A stretch of 64,000 nt of DNA. It comes from Watersipora subatra. Its lineage: Eukaryota > Bryozoa > Gymnolaemata > Cheilostomatida > Watersiporidae. The DNA lies in assembly GCF_963576615.1 (NCBI RefSeq), contig NC_088712.1, positions 29,479,870 to 29,543,869 on the forward strand, read 5' to 3'. The notes beneath the pieces were generated by a model. It did no database searches, was not told the origin of the DNA, and worked only from the letters and a program-made list of their open reading frames with translations. Positions 23,765 to 36,300 of the stretch are shown piece by piece (position 1 is the stretch's first letter; every line of letters begins with the position of its first letter). The translations under genes and the position numbers were made by a program.

Positions 23765-25883
23765 TGAGATTGAAGAAATATTTAGCAATTCAAATTGGCA
23801 ATAATGGCGAATAAAAAAGAGCCTGCTGCCACCATTTTAGAGTTTGTGACCGGAAGTGGTGTTTTATTTCCGAATATGTACAAATATGAATTAGTATAAT
23901 AAAGCGTTACAATGATGCGGGCGATTATCAAATATCATAACAGTTTGCAAGGTTTTAAAAAAAGTTTGATGGTGTATAAAAGTTAGCATAGATATAAGAA
24001 AAGAATATATATAAGAAAATGAGATATATAGTTTACAGAATCTATTTGTAAAACTTTAAGTTATTCAAGTCCAAATCTGAAAGAACATGCGTTGCTGTTA
24101 GGTTGGCATGTCCCAACTATTTTGTCAGCACTGTATATATCTGTGTATGGCTAGGTTTTTATTTAACCAATAACAGCAACTTAACTGTTTACTACAAGCA
24201 CTTATTTGGTGACATCTGTTCTCTGGACATTCCACACTTTCATTTGCTTTTTATGAACCAGTTTTAATTTAACTTGAATGCTGAAATTTTTTTAACTTTG
24301 ATTTAGCTGTCATTTAACACTGTAACATAAGATACATAGTTTTGTTTCAAAAGTCATGTCTATGATTAACGAACCTGTCATTCTAGAAGGTTGGTTATAA
24401 TGTGAGGTGTTAGGTTTTGATTAATTTAAGATTTTAAAACTGAGTTGGTGATGTGAATATGTTTTATTAAACTTATGTGATAGAAAAATGGTATATGAAT
24501 TTTGTATATAATAATCTAATAGAACAATGTGTCCATTTGCCCCGGAATAGATCGATTTGGTGCCATTTCTTTGTTGCCGATTTTCAGCACTGACTATTGG
24601 GCTCCAAATTATTTTGCCCTACCATGTTTTGGCACTCCGACAGTTGGGCACCGGTTCGGTCTACTGCTTTTTGGCCCATCACCTGCAAATATGGAAGAAA
24701 CAATATTGAACAAAAGATATAAACCAAAATTCTGTTTCAATGAATATTTATTTGCATTTGACAAGGATAGCAGGAAGTAACCTCCGGCAAAGTTTGTGAG
24801 ATGTTTGGAGAAGAATGAATACAAAGCCATATTTACACTAAAAACAATAAATGACAAAGGAATTGAATGGCCATTCTCATGGTGCTTTGGCTGCAAGCAT
24901 ACAAGTATATATGTATGTGGTTAAAACGACCCAAAGTACTACCAAAGTACTGCCAAAGTACTACCTTTGGACACTTACATTTTGCTAGTATTTAGTTTCG
25001 TAGGTAGCATACAGAGTAAAATTTCGATGCAATTTAATTTTGCAGCTCTGATGAGTGCGAAAATATAGTGATGTGAAAATAAATGCAGTGGACCAAACAT
25101 AATTGGATTCCTCAGGTGCTCAAGTTCTCATGGTGCTTTGGCTGCAAGCATAGAAGTATGCGGTTAAAACGAGCACAAAACATCTGGCTGTTGATAATAT
25201 ATAATAATGTTGATAATAAATATTTAATATCTATTTTTCTGCACCAAAATAATTCTTCTGAAGCTAAGCTGTATTTTTGATAAATATAGCCAAATCATTT
25301 GGGTAAAATGGTGGCGCCCAAAAGCACTACGCCGCATTCACATCTTTTCACATCAAGCACTAACTCAAGTAATCCGAGTTCTCATTATCTCCTTGATGCT
25401 GTAAAATTTTGTAAAATCCTTGAACTACATAATCATAAGTTAAAGCTTCTCACAATAGTGGAAGATGAATGGAGGTATAATTATATGTCTAGGAGGGGAT
25501 GGAATTCAGCTAATTCTCAGAAAAAATCTGGCTTATCACTTATAACATGAAACTTATTAAAGCTGATGGGTGAATTGTAAATCTGTAAATGGTTTTGTTG
25601 TCTTCCTTTTTATCTCCCTATATCAGTACGTAATCTTTTGTTTGTTTTTATGGCCATCTGTAAGGTTTTAATTTATATTTTAATTTGGAACATAATTATT
25701 TAAAAGAGAAACTACATTAAAAATGGTTGCTAAAATGGAAATATACAAACCTTGAACTATATGCAATGAATTAAATAGTAACAAATATTCTTCAAAATGA
25801 ATTGAAGCCTTCAAGTAAATAAATATAACAAGCCTGATCTGATTGAAAGTGGTGTTTCTGACTGCAGTTCTTAGTGTGACATC
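23765..25883. other. No gene seen; short direct repeat pair
   Basis: A 27-bp direct repeat (contains CATGGTGCTTTGGCTGCAAG) occurs at 24875-24901 and 25126-25152. Each copy is followed by GGTTAAAACGA after a short spacer. CCAAAGTACTACC-type short repeats lie at 24940-24970. No coding family recognised. Confidence 0.45.
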
Positions 25884-25885
25884 TA

Positions 25886-27092
25886 CAGTAATACTTCAAC
25901 TTACGAGTGCTCCAACGTACGAAAAACTTGAGATACGAGCCAGCTTTTAAGCAAGTTTTAGTACTAACATACGAGCCATATTTGAGATACGAGCACGTGA
26001 GTCAGTTGCCAAGTATGCCGGAGGTGTTTTATGACAACAGCATCAATCTGTATTTTTCAACTGCAGAATTATGTGAATTAAAAGTACTGTGCGTAGACCG
26101 AAAGTTTGCCTGTAAAATGAAAAATAATGCAAAGAAAAAGCAAATGATAACAATTGATTATTAAACGGAAAATTATTGAAAAATATGCGAAATGTGTATG
26201 CATGATTGAGCTAGCTGAGCAATATGACAGAAATACATCCACAATTATCAAACAGAAGGATTATATTCAGGGCATTTAGCTCGCAAAAGTACTAACTGTA
26301 GTTTCTAAACGGCGCAGCGATCTTCACCACCGCTGATGGAGAGACCGCTCAGGCATTGGATATAAGATAAACAATTGGCCGGTGACAGCGTAACTGAAAC
26401 GACGCTATTTGAAAAGGCCGTTGCTATCTATCAAAACTATAAAAATAGACATTCGGACAAGTTGGCTAGTAGTCGTGCATTAAACCTTTGTGACGACACA
26501 TCTGTTCGTCCTAATCGCGACATGTTGAAAGGGCGACAAAGGCAAACGTCCTTAAATAGGTTCATCTTAAAACAGCCGGCTAGTCGTGAAAGCGAAACAA
26601 AGGAAAAATTAGCTAACTAGCGAGAAACTTCAAACTATGAACGCCAAAGAAATTTTAATTATGTTAAGTTAAAAATGAAAGTTTGCTTTTAGATTTGCGT
26701 CTAAGTTTGTCTTTTAAGACTTTGATAAAATCCAAATTTATCAAAGTCAACTGTTGTAATGAAGGATAACTTATATATCTCTCTCTGGCAAATGCTAGCG
26801 TTAGCTGCTATTGTATGTATTTAATTTTACATTTTAATTTAACACACTTCCTTGCATTATTTTTTATTTGTTGCTTTTTGAAAGCAAGTGGTAAGTTAGG
26901 ACAATAACCAACATGTTATTTCTGTTACAATATCTTGTTTGGGAGTGTTTTATTTGCATTTTACAGAGTATGGAAACCAATCAATATATATTTAATTGTT
27001 CTATATATAAATAAATTGCACCAACATGCGAGTAAATTGACATACGAGCTCAGTCTTGGAACGCATTAAGCTCGTAAGTTGAAGTATGACTA
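25886..27092 (+). mobile_element. Tigger-type (pogo superfamily) deletion derivative, 1207 bp
   Basis: The left end reads CAGTAATACTTCAACTTACG. The complement of the right end reads TAGTCATACTTCAACTTACG. TA flanks both (25884-25885 and 27093-27094). Inside, on the plus strand, is the N-terminal DNA-binding part of a Tigger transposase but no DDE domain, so it is an internally deleted, non-autonomous copy. Its right end lies 22 bp before the HYPK start codon. Confidence 0.82.
26150..26625 (+). pseudogene. Tigger transposase N-terminal remnant
   Basis: The plus-strand reading KRKIIEKYAKCVCMIELAEQ followed by YDRNTSTIIKQK is the first helix-turn-helix of Tigger/CENP-B-like transposases. After a stop, LAGDSVTETTLFEKAVAIYQ matches the second DNA-binding half. 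The catalytic DDE region is absent. Confidence 0.75.
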
Positions 27093-27114
27093 TACTCCTT
27101 TTTTACTTGAAGTC

Positions 27115-30100
27115 ATGTCAAGCAGGAAGGCCAAATCCGCCAATGTGGAAGATGATCATGCGGAAGAAGAACAAGGAAAGTCGTTCAAAGGAAAACACAA
27201 TGATGGTGCGGCTGACCTTGAGAAGGTCACAGATTTTGTTGAGGAACAGGAGATATCCGCTCAAGATATACAGAAAGTATGGCTAACAATGGTTGTCTAG
27301 GAGAGTCCATTGACTATCTTCAGCTTTCCCATTGTACTCATTTGGGTGCCAATGAATTTCTATTGATTAACGCTTTGCATACCTATTTATTCTAATCACC
27401 TCGCGCATTGTTAGCATGCCTATGTTGCTTTTATCGCTAGATATACTCGTGTGTTTCATCCTCAAGTTTTTGCTTCTGAAATCATGTTTTACGAACATAA
27501 ATTTCAAGTCGAACAATTTTCGAGTCTGACAACCAATTTGTGTAGATATCTTTCATTGCTTTGATAGTCATGGCTACAGACAGCGATATAGCATCATCAA
27601 CAGCTTGGTGCTAGTAAGTTGGACCAAGCACTAAATGATGTGACTAGTATAGTGGCTGCTTGTCTCTCTCGTTATTGATATCGTCTATCGCTTTTAAGTT
27701 GCAGTGTTACACGTTTCCATTCTGTCGATTTCTGTGTAGAAGTGCAACTATAGACATGATCACACTTTCAATAGAATCTGAGTGTTTTAACCGCGATCAA
27801 GTTTTATCGATTACAATCCTAAAACATCTTAGCAATCAGATCACATCAAACATTAAAAACAATTGCAAATATCGATTATTTCGGATCAAATTACTAAAGT
27901 TTTGTCCAAGTTCATCTTTAAACAGGCAGACCTTTTGAACTTGGAGAATTAGAAAAATATTGTGGGAATATGTACTATGTAGAAATTAAGTTTAATTAAA
28001 TTTATTGAAATTAATTTGAAAAAATGTTGTCTGTAGACATTGAAGCTTGTACTGGCACGCAAGCAGGAACAGGCTATGCAACTAGCTGCAAGAGAGAAGG
28101 AGCTAGCTAAGGTGAAAGTCAAACAGGAAGACATAGATCTCATTGTAAGTTGTTTTGATCATTACTGACACCCAGGTGCGCTGATGTCTTCTTTCGCCTG
28201 TCTGTCGTGTTAGGGCAACTTTAGACATGGTTAGACAACTGCAGACATGGCTAGATAACTGTAGACCTGGCTAGATAAATGTAGACATGAGTAGACAACT
28301 GTAGACATGGGTAGACAACTGTAGACATGGGTAGACAACTGTAGACATGGGTAGACAACTGTAGACATCGGTAGACAACTGTAAACATAGGTAGACATGG
28401 GTAGACAATTGGAGACATGGGTAGACAACTGGAGACATGGATATTTTCCTTTCCTTTTTAAGAGCCCACAACCTAATGACCTTGCCTTATTCAAAAGACA
28501 ACACAAGTGACCATCGTGTTCACATTGATAAGAGTAGTATTTGTGCTAGTATTTGACTAGTTTCTGTTTAAGATTTGTGTCGGGCTTCAGCATATATAGC
28601 CTTACAAAACTCAGGTTATTGGCTAAGTTTCCATACAGCAGTAGAGTAGCTACACACCACAAATCACACTGCAATATCGTCATAAAAACAGTCGTGTCAA
28701 TCTCATTCTGTCCGTGATTCAGTGTCGCTGTTTGGAATCGAAACACCCGTGTGATGCGCTATCTTTGCGCCATGGAAATGGTCTTAGCGACCCTATAACA
28801 TCTTACTTGTGCGCATGCGTAGGTCTTGCTTTCCTGTTGCTTCAAATGCAGACATATGGTGATACACAGCCGTCGCTGTACGACCATCACCCTTTGGAAA
28901 CATGATCCGCTTGTTGGCTCAGCGTAAAGCTTCGGTAGTGGCGCACCCAGGTGTCGCTACACGTGTCGCTCGATGGAAACTTATTAATTCTTGGAAACAT
29001 CTAGTCCACTTGTATCAGTCTCTTGTTCTGTGAGCATTCTATCGGGCTCTGAAGGTTTACATTCCTCATAGTCGGTCTATTTGAAGCTGCTTTCCACGAT
29101 GTCATTCGACATTTGTATTTATCAATTATATAATATTTATTTATATTATTATTTATCATATTTATTTATCATATATGTTATGTTATTATACTTTTGAATA
29201 TTTGTCGTTTACTCAGTTGATTTTGTACAATTTCTTAAACACCATAGTATAGTCATGGTCAAACATAATCGTTGAATGTAATACAGCATAAATATCGATG
29301 ACATTCCTCATGACATCTTCCATTGAATACATAGTTATTAATATGCCATGCATTTAAAACTGTTATTTAGGACAGTTTCTCGCATCATTTTATTGTTTTA
29401 AAGCTTTGGGTTGCGAGAAGATGTAAAAATAGATTAGATTACGTTTAGTCGGTGATGTGGGGTTTGTCGGTACTATGGGGTTTGTCAGTACTATGGGGTT
29501 TGTCGGTATTATGGGGTTTGTTGGTACTATGGGGTTTGTCGGTACTATGGGGTTTGTCGGTTCTATGGGGTTTGTTGGTACTATGGGGTTTGTCGGTACT
29601 ATGGGGTTTGTCGCTACTATAGGGTTTGTCGGTACTATGGGGTTTGTCGGTATTATGGGGTTTGTCGGTACTATGGGGTTTGTCGCTACTATAGGGTTTG
29701 TCGGTACTATGGGGTTTGTCGGTACTATGGGGTTTGTCGCTACTATAGGGTTTGTCGGTACTATGGGGTTTGTCGGTATTATGGGGTTTGTCGGTACTAT
29801 GGGGTTTGTCGCTACTATAGGGTTTGTCGGTACTATGGGGTTTGTCGGTACTATGGGGTTTCTTGGTACTATGGGGTTTGTCGGTACTATGGGGTTTGTC
29901 GGTACTATGGGGTTTGTCGGTACTATGGGGTTTGTCGGTACAATAGGGTTTGTCGGAACCATGGGTTTTGTCAATATTATGGGAGTTGTCGGTAAGTGTT
30001 TAATGTCTTCAATAAATCATGATAAGCAGAATTGAGCTATGACAGTATGCACCACATTAGAACACACATTTGCTTTAGTTTTAGGAACCATTTACGCTTT

Positions 30101-30214
30101 TGTGGTATTTTCTTATAGGTTCATGAGATGGAAATTTCCAAGTCAGTCGCAGAACGAAAGCTAAAGCAACATCAGGGCAATGTTGTAGAAGCTCTTATAG
30201 AGCTAACCAATTAG
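27115..30214 (+). CDS. HYPK: Huntingtin-interacting protein K homologue (HYPK), three exons, 121 aa
   Basis: Exons 27115-27276 (54 codons), 28037-28144 (36) and 30119-30214 (31 plus TAG). Both introns are phase 0 with GT-AG ends. Exon 1 has a variable acidic/lysine-rich N-terminus, then GAADLEKVTDFVEEQEI. Exon 2 carries AAREKELAKVKVKQEDIDLI. Exon 3 ends EMEISKSVAERKLKQHQG then NVVEALIELTN, the NAC-alpha-like UBA domain. Spacing between the conserved blocks equals that of vertebrate HYPK. In known animals HYPK binds and restrains the ribosome-associated N-terminal acetyltransferase NatA and acts as a small chaperone in the cytosol. The ATG at 27115 is chosen because the only upstream in-frame ATG (27079) lies inside the Tigger terminal repeat. 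An untranslated 5' exon remains possible (a pyrimidine tract precedes the ATG). Confidence 0.93.
28205..28440. repeat. 20-bp minisatellite in HYPK intron 2 (about 12 copies)
   Basis: Unit GTAGACATGGGTAGACAACT with substitutions, 60 bases after the exon 2 donor. Not coding. Confidence 0.9.
29457..29980. repeat. 18-bp minisatellite with 126-bp higher-order repeat in HYPK intron 2
   Basis: About 29 copies of GGGGTTTGTCGGTACTAT. Variants with GCTACTATA recur at 29611, 29683, 29737 and 29809, spacing 72, 54 and 72. That shows a 4+3-unit (126-bp) higher-order unit present twice (29611-29736, 29737-29862). Because 18 is a multiple of 3, long open frames appear on both strands; they are not taken as genes. 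Confidence 0.92.
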
Positions 30215-31788
30215 GTCTTTGTTTCATAAATATGTCAGCTTGTCTCTGTACAGTTGTCTCTAATCCTCATTTAATGGCCACAAGTTGTTTACTCTATGCT
30301 TTATCAACACATTGTTCAGAACCCAACTTATAAAAATTATATTTATTGCTAAAACATTTCTTTTTTTTTATCTGCATATTGGCAGTTATCTAGTTTGAAC
30401 ATTATGGTAGGGTGGGCAACTCCATTATTGTTAGTCATTGGCGTAACTTGTACAAAGTTTCTACTAATAGTCTCCTGAGAATAAAAACAAAAATGAATGA
30501 TTGGCTGAAATGAATACAGTTGAATGTAATAATAATTATGATTTTAATTATGGCAAAGTTACTACTAAACTATCGTAGAAATTTAAAAGGTGAGAGCTTA
30601 TGGCTCCATTTTCAACAAATAGCCTTGGTTTCTGCTGTATATTTCTGTAATGACAATTTTAGACTGATATCAAATAGCACTACATGCAGTGATCATTAAT
30701 AAATTAAAGTTGATGTACCCCAATATTTCTTGTTGGTGAATCGGAGATGAGTTGCCTGAAGACCGAGACAACTAAATGTCATGCATATATGCCGAACAAA
30801 CTGACAACTGAAATGAATATTTGTGGCTGGTGTAGTCTAAGTAGATTACCAGATGAGAACTCATTCGTCTTTTCTCTGGTGAAATCTGTCCTCAGAAGAG
30901 ATGTTTCCTCAGAAGTTTGTGTTAGCGATGTAAGCCCATTGTTCTGGGATAGTTGAGATTCGCTATCCTGATTGGCCAACTCATCCTGGCCTGCTGATTG
31001 GCCTTCAATGATGTACCTTCAAGCAATTACTTTTTAGGCCCAATCATATAATACAAGGGTTTTCATGCATTTTTTTCAATCTATTGGGGTACTGGACAAA
31101 AAGTAAGGCATATTTGAAACACCCTAATTTTAAGCAGTTGTATGTGAGTTGGTGACAGCCACTACCGGAAAAACTAGCTCACAGTTAACACCTTGTTTTA
31201 GGAGTTGCTTCCTCAATAAGGAAGCAATTCTTAAAATAATTACTGAACTCCGTAATTACTCAAACATCAACTCATTGCGAATGCAGAATGCCACAAACGC
31301 AGCAAAAAGGTGAAAAAATTTTTGACACCTAAAAAGATTAGACAGTCAATCGTTATCATTCAGTAAAATATTTTTCTCGAAAGGCCTTTGTGATGCTTAA
31401 AACAAACAATATATATACAACATAAAAGATGTTAGATATCTCTCACCAGTCTGAGAGCTTTGTATAAAATTCAAAAAGTTATACCAGAGAATGGGACAAG
31501 TGGCAGACCACCCGACTCTCAAGTTGATAGTTGTGGCTTCATGTCAAAGCTGCAATGTTTGTGAATGTTACAAAGCTAGCTTGCTTTTCAGAATATTTTT
31601 AAAACATTGTATTTATGCGAAAAATCTATTTAAGATAAAATATAATTAGAAATATTGTACTTATATTGCATCTATAATAAAAAACAAAATATCTCGGAAG
31701 TATGCGTATTTGTGGTAGACTTTCCATTGACACCAATTATTTTCCTTGTTGAAGTCCATGCTGTGGCCTTTGCATTTGTAAGAATGTT
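30215..31788. other. Downstream of HYPK; one weak candidate exon on the minus strand
   Basis: No clear gene. On the minus strand 31020-30850 is open for about 57 codons. It starts after an AG acceptor-like site, reads ...SAGQDELANQDSESQLSQ... and ends at a GT donor (GTAATC). It could be an exon of an unrecognised gene or chance. Confidence 0.35.
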
Positions 31789-32452
31789 TTTGACTTCTGT
31801 TGATTACGATTTTAAACAACTTAGCTAGCGACTATTACTCACTTATCTTATGACACAATGCAAAACTACAGCAATACGATATCGCGCAGTAGGTATAATA
31901 GAAGTTACTAGTCTTTGATTTGAGAGAAGACAACTCCTTTTTCTAGCACGCTTGATGGGGTCTATTGCAGTATTTTGATCAACATGCGATTGTTGAAGCA
32001 AATGATTTAAAGAAAATGAATACATTATAACCGCATCTTCAAAACTCTCTGATAAACTCAGCAAAGTGAGAGAATGGCCAGCATGCAAATATTGAAAAAG
32101 TCAAGGTCATAAAAGGTTTATCTGACGCGGATATTTGGGATTAATCTTTTTAGCAATGCTACTTTTGGAGGGCCTAGGTATGCAGAATATATATTCTAGT
32201 TCGGCATTTACTGTCTGCTCATAAAATGTATTTAATATAATATACACTACACTGCAATATACATAGAAATAATAAAATATAATTTTTACTATAATAAGAG
32301 CCGTGTCTGTTCATTTGTCCGGAGTCATGGATAGTGGCTGGAAAAAATATTACATCATGCAGAATTTAAACTACCGACCTTTAGCTTTGCAGCCCGTCAC
32401 AAAACCAACTGCACTCATTATCCACCTTATTGGATTTTAGAATTGTTGTGCA
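31789..32452 (-). repeat. Dispersed repeat with tRNA-like head, copy 1 (about 665 bp)
   Basis: Nearly identical to 45828-46502. On the minus strand its 5' part has a Pol III A-box-like GAGTGCAGTTGG (complement at about 32405-32418) and a B-box-like GGTAGTTTAAATTC about 45 bases on. Probably a long tRNA-derived SINE or a composite element. No protein coding. Confidence 0.7.
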
Positions 32453-32935
32453 CATACTTATTCTATGTGCTTTACTACCTCTGCACTAGTATCATTTTAT
32501 AAATACATGTAATATATACGACCACATTAAAAAGAAAACTCACCAAAATAAAACATTTGCTTTTAGACCAAACGATGTATTGTACAATTAAATGTATGCC
32601 TGGGCCAAAAGCAAGGTACACAAAGGTGAACAGAATATATTTACTGCAAGTTCTCCACGTATGATGTCATATGTTACTGTAAGTTCCCATTTATCGTGTC
32701 ACATTACTGTAATTTCCCCACTTACTATGTCGTATATTTCAGTAAGTTTGTCACTTATTATGTCATATGTTACTGTAAGTTTCCCACTTACTATGTTATG
32801 GGTTTTCTTTAAGCCCCCAAACTTATGTGAATACCTGTGCCAATCATTAGTCTAAGCAATACTTGGTGTAAATCTTCGATGCAGATTTTAAATTCCCTAT
32901 TCTTCAACACTTTTAGCATGTCTACCAAACAAAGC
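32453..32935. repeat. Spacer with degenerate tandem repeat of about 31 bp (32660-32812)
   Basis: Four to five copies built on TATGTCATATGTTACTGTAA followed by GTTTCCCACTTAC. No gene. Confidence 0.6.
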
Positions 32936-33323
32936 TGTAAACAGTAAATCGCTCACTATTTGCCCTTTCTTCAAAATCAAAATACGCATACAAGTTAAAA
33001 AATATATATTCACTGTTTGAATTTTGTAAAGCACTAATATGTTTTTAACTCGTTCATTCCAATGCATTTTACTAGATCTTAGTGTTCAGCACTTGCTATA
33101 GTAGAAGTTTGCTGTTTACCAACCAATCATCACAATAAATATATTTGCATTATTATACTATATTATTATTATTATAATATGACATAAATCTGGAACCAAA
33201 ACATGCAAAACACTCAGTAACAACTAGTGCATTGGTCCGAGTACACGAAAAGCAAGAATGCTATTGGTAAGCATCAGCGTGGAAAGACATCACTGAGCTA
33301 AGGTAAAGGTCATGTCATCCTGA

Positions 33324-36300
33324 TCACTTGTCGATAGATTTATCAATCGGAAGTTGCTGTAACATGACTTTTTGGTCAACGCCAAACCGAAAGTGGCATT
33401 TTCCTTCACTGATATAACTAACAATCCGTCCATTAACAGTAAAACCGTCCTGAGATCTAAATATGTCTTTCATTTCTCCTTCAACTGATCTCACGAAGTT
33501 GTTATTGTCTTTGCGATTGTGGAAACAAACTATTATTTTTCCCCAAAACATCGTCTCAACCTTGAACTTTCCGTCGAACTCTTGCTGATTGATTACTAAA
33601 CTAGCGAGAGTTTTCGTAGAGGGGAGTAGTCTGATGTCGCTGTCGACTGACCAGATGAGCTCTTTTTCTATTATCTCTCCTTCACTTCTACTCACAGAAA
33701 TCTCATGAGAGAAACCACTATTCAATTCAAATACCTAAAAAGGAAAATACAATTTACTTTTCTTAATGGCAAGCGTCTTTTCTTCTGTTCTTCTGTATAA
33801 TAATATAACTGCACTAACACATCACTTTCGTATTAAATAGCCACAAGTGTTGTATTAACCTCACCCACACACCTTACACAGCATACTCAGTGCTATTCCA
33901 TAGTATTTATTCAGGCATATTGTATACATTTATTATATCATGTTGTACATTATATTCTTTATTATATTATGTTGTATAATACATTTGTATTATATTATAC
34001 TGTATATTATATTGTATATATTATATTATATTGTATATTATATTGTGTATTATACTATGTTGTATAATATGTTTATTATCTATTATACAAAAACTCTAAA
34101 GAAGAAATAAAAAGCTTTGAAGAAAACAAAATTACGAAACAGTTTAAATTTGCATAATACTTTACATTTGTCCAAAACCAGAAAATACAAACAGCTTATA
34201 TGAAAAAATTTAAGGATGCATAATAGCGCTGTATGCAGTCAGCATAACTTGCAGTCAGCATAACCTGCAGTCAGCATAACTTGCAGTCAGCATAACTTGC
34301 AGTCAGCATAACTTGCAGTCAGCATAACTTGCAGTCAGCATAACTTGCAGTCAGCATAACTTGCAGTCAGCATAACTTGCAGTCAGCATAACTTGCAGTC
34401 AGCATAACTTGCAGTCAGCATAACTTGCAGTCAGCATCCCAGCGAGTACATTTTGCATATTTTCTACGCCGCCATTAAATGCTCAAGTCGTTAAGTGAAA
34501 AGAAATTGAATGTCAAGGATATAATGAATTTATTACAATCTGTATTATAGCCTTAGATGAACACATAACAATAATCTCTACCATAGCCTTAGAAACACAC
34601 GTCACAATTTTATCTAGTTTTTTGTTGGAGGTAGAATTATTTTATATTGCAGTATATATCTCAATTAAAAACAGACATTATCAACAATGGCTACTAAAGT
34701 TTCTTTGGCCAAGTTTATACTTGATGTAAGTTGTCTTCTCGGGGACTAGCAACGTTAGCATCTGAGTAGACAATGAGTAGGCATAATGCCAAGTTTCTGC
34801 TATTTTATACAGCCATGTTAAAAGATACAAGCCACCCTATAATTTGCGTAACTTTTATTATACAAATGAACTTTAGGACTAGATAAGCCCAAAATAATCA
34901 GCTTATGTATCATTTTCATCTTAGAAATGGACTCTGCTCTGTGATGTTATTGTATTGTTTGCTAGTTAGAATTTTAATCCTCCTAATTGAAAGTTATTCT
35001 CTCTCACTGAGATCTGCTCTGGAAAAATAAAACTTATAAAACACATGAAACTTAGACCAAGATTCTACGAAGAGAAAGCAGTGACCTAACGGTCTGGAAC
35101 ACCTGACCTATAAGCTATATGTTAGGGTTCAATTCCCAAGAAAGACCACTGGTGGTGGCAGGGATAACATCTAAGCAACTGAGTGTGTCTCCAGTTGTTG
35201 CAAGGTCTGTTGCATGTCTCACGTTGAACTCAGACATGTCCAACCAGGATCACACAGCCATTGCTTGTGTGACAATGCTCTTAAGACAAAACATTTTTAC
35301 CTGTCCATCTCAAACACATCATTGAATCTTACAACAAACATAGATTTTTAGCCATAGATGTCTATGATAAAAATCCATACCATAAATTTTTACCATAGGC
35401 ATCTAAATAACTAGTTGCAATTACCTCGCAAGGCGTCTTTAGAGTGAGCTCCATGGAAGCTCCTGTCGTCACTCCTTTTGAAACTTCTATTTCACAAGTC
35501 GATATAGTCGACCTCTCCGTTTTAAAGTTATACTCATGTTCGACTTCTGTATTATTTACAAATGTTGTTGTGAATATCACTTGACCTTTGGGTTCAACTG
35601 GTATTTGTTTGTCACTGTATTCTGGCTCCCCTTTAGAAATATTAAAATCATGATAAGCCATCAGAGCTAACAAACGATTTCAGCTGATATTTCTTCCCTG
35701 AAATAAAGTACATTTATATAACTTACAGTGGTGTGCATAAACTTGGAATCACCAGTTAAATCTTCAAATATGTATGTTTATATGCTGTTGTCTAAGAAAT
35801 TCTTTGGAGTTAAGTGCCTCAACCCCATCAATATATATATATATCATTTGAAAGGGAAAATTCTGAAGAACAAGATGATGCCAAATATTCAAAAATATTC
35901 TCAGATTTTCATCGCTGGGGGTGGTTCTACCGAAAGGCAGACTTATTGCAGGCTATGAATGTTGTTAGTGAAAATTGATAAAATAGGATACAAACAAACT
36001 CTTTTATAAAAATTAGTGGCCCTGAAAAGGGCCGTTGGGTTATTGTTGGTGTCTTGGTGTATTGGTGTCTTGAGCTGAGCATTAGTATTTTAGTGACCAG
36101 CCCTTGTTCTTGATCACCATCTGACACCGTCGAGGCATGCTGATTACCAACTTTCTGAGCTCTTCAGGAGTGATGATGTGATGCCAAGCATGAATAATCT
36201 TCTCTATGAGCTCCCGTTTTGTCTTTGGTTTATCTTTGTTGACTATCACACCAATACGCTGCCAAAGATTTTCAATGGGATTCAGGTCAAGGCTTTGTGC

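Noticed and set aside
25046-25075. CTGATGAGTGCGAAA, resembling a hammerhead core
   Set aside because: Only four bases between the two core boxes, so no stem II can form, and no stem I partner is seen.
27079-27114. Upstream in-frame ATG as the HYPK start
   Set aside because: It lies within the Tigger terminal repeat, and the family N-terminus is better served by 27115; kept only as a possibility.
28205-28440. Regular 20-bp repeats considered as a CRISPR array
   Set aside because: Units are contiguous without unique spacers, and the DNA is animal.
29390-30035. Two long open frames (about 190 codons, one on each strand) of hexapeptide repeats
   Set aside because: They are by-products of an 18-bp minisatellite inside HYPK intron 2; no start context or non-repeat domain.
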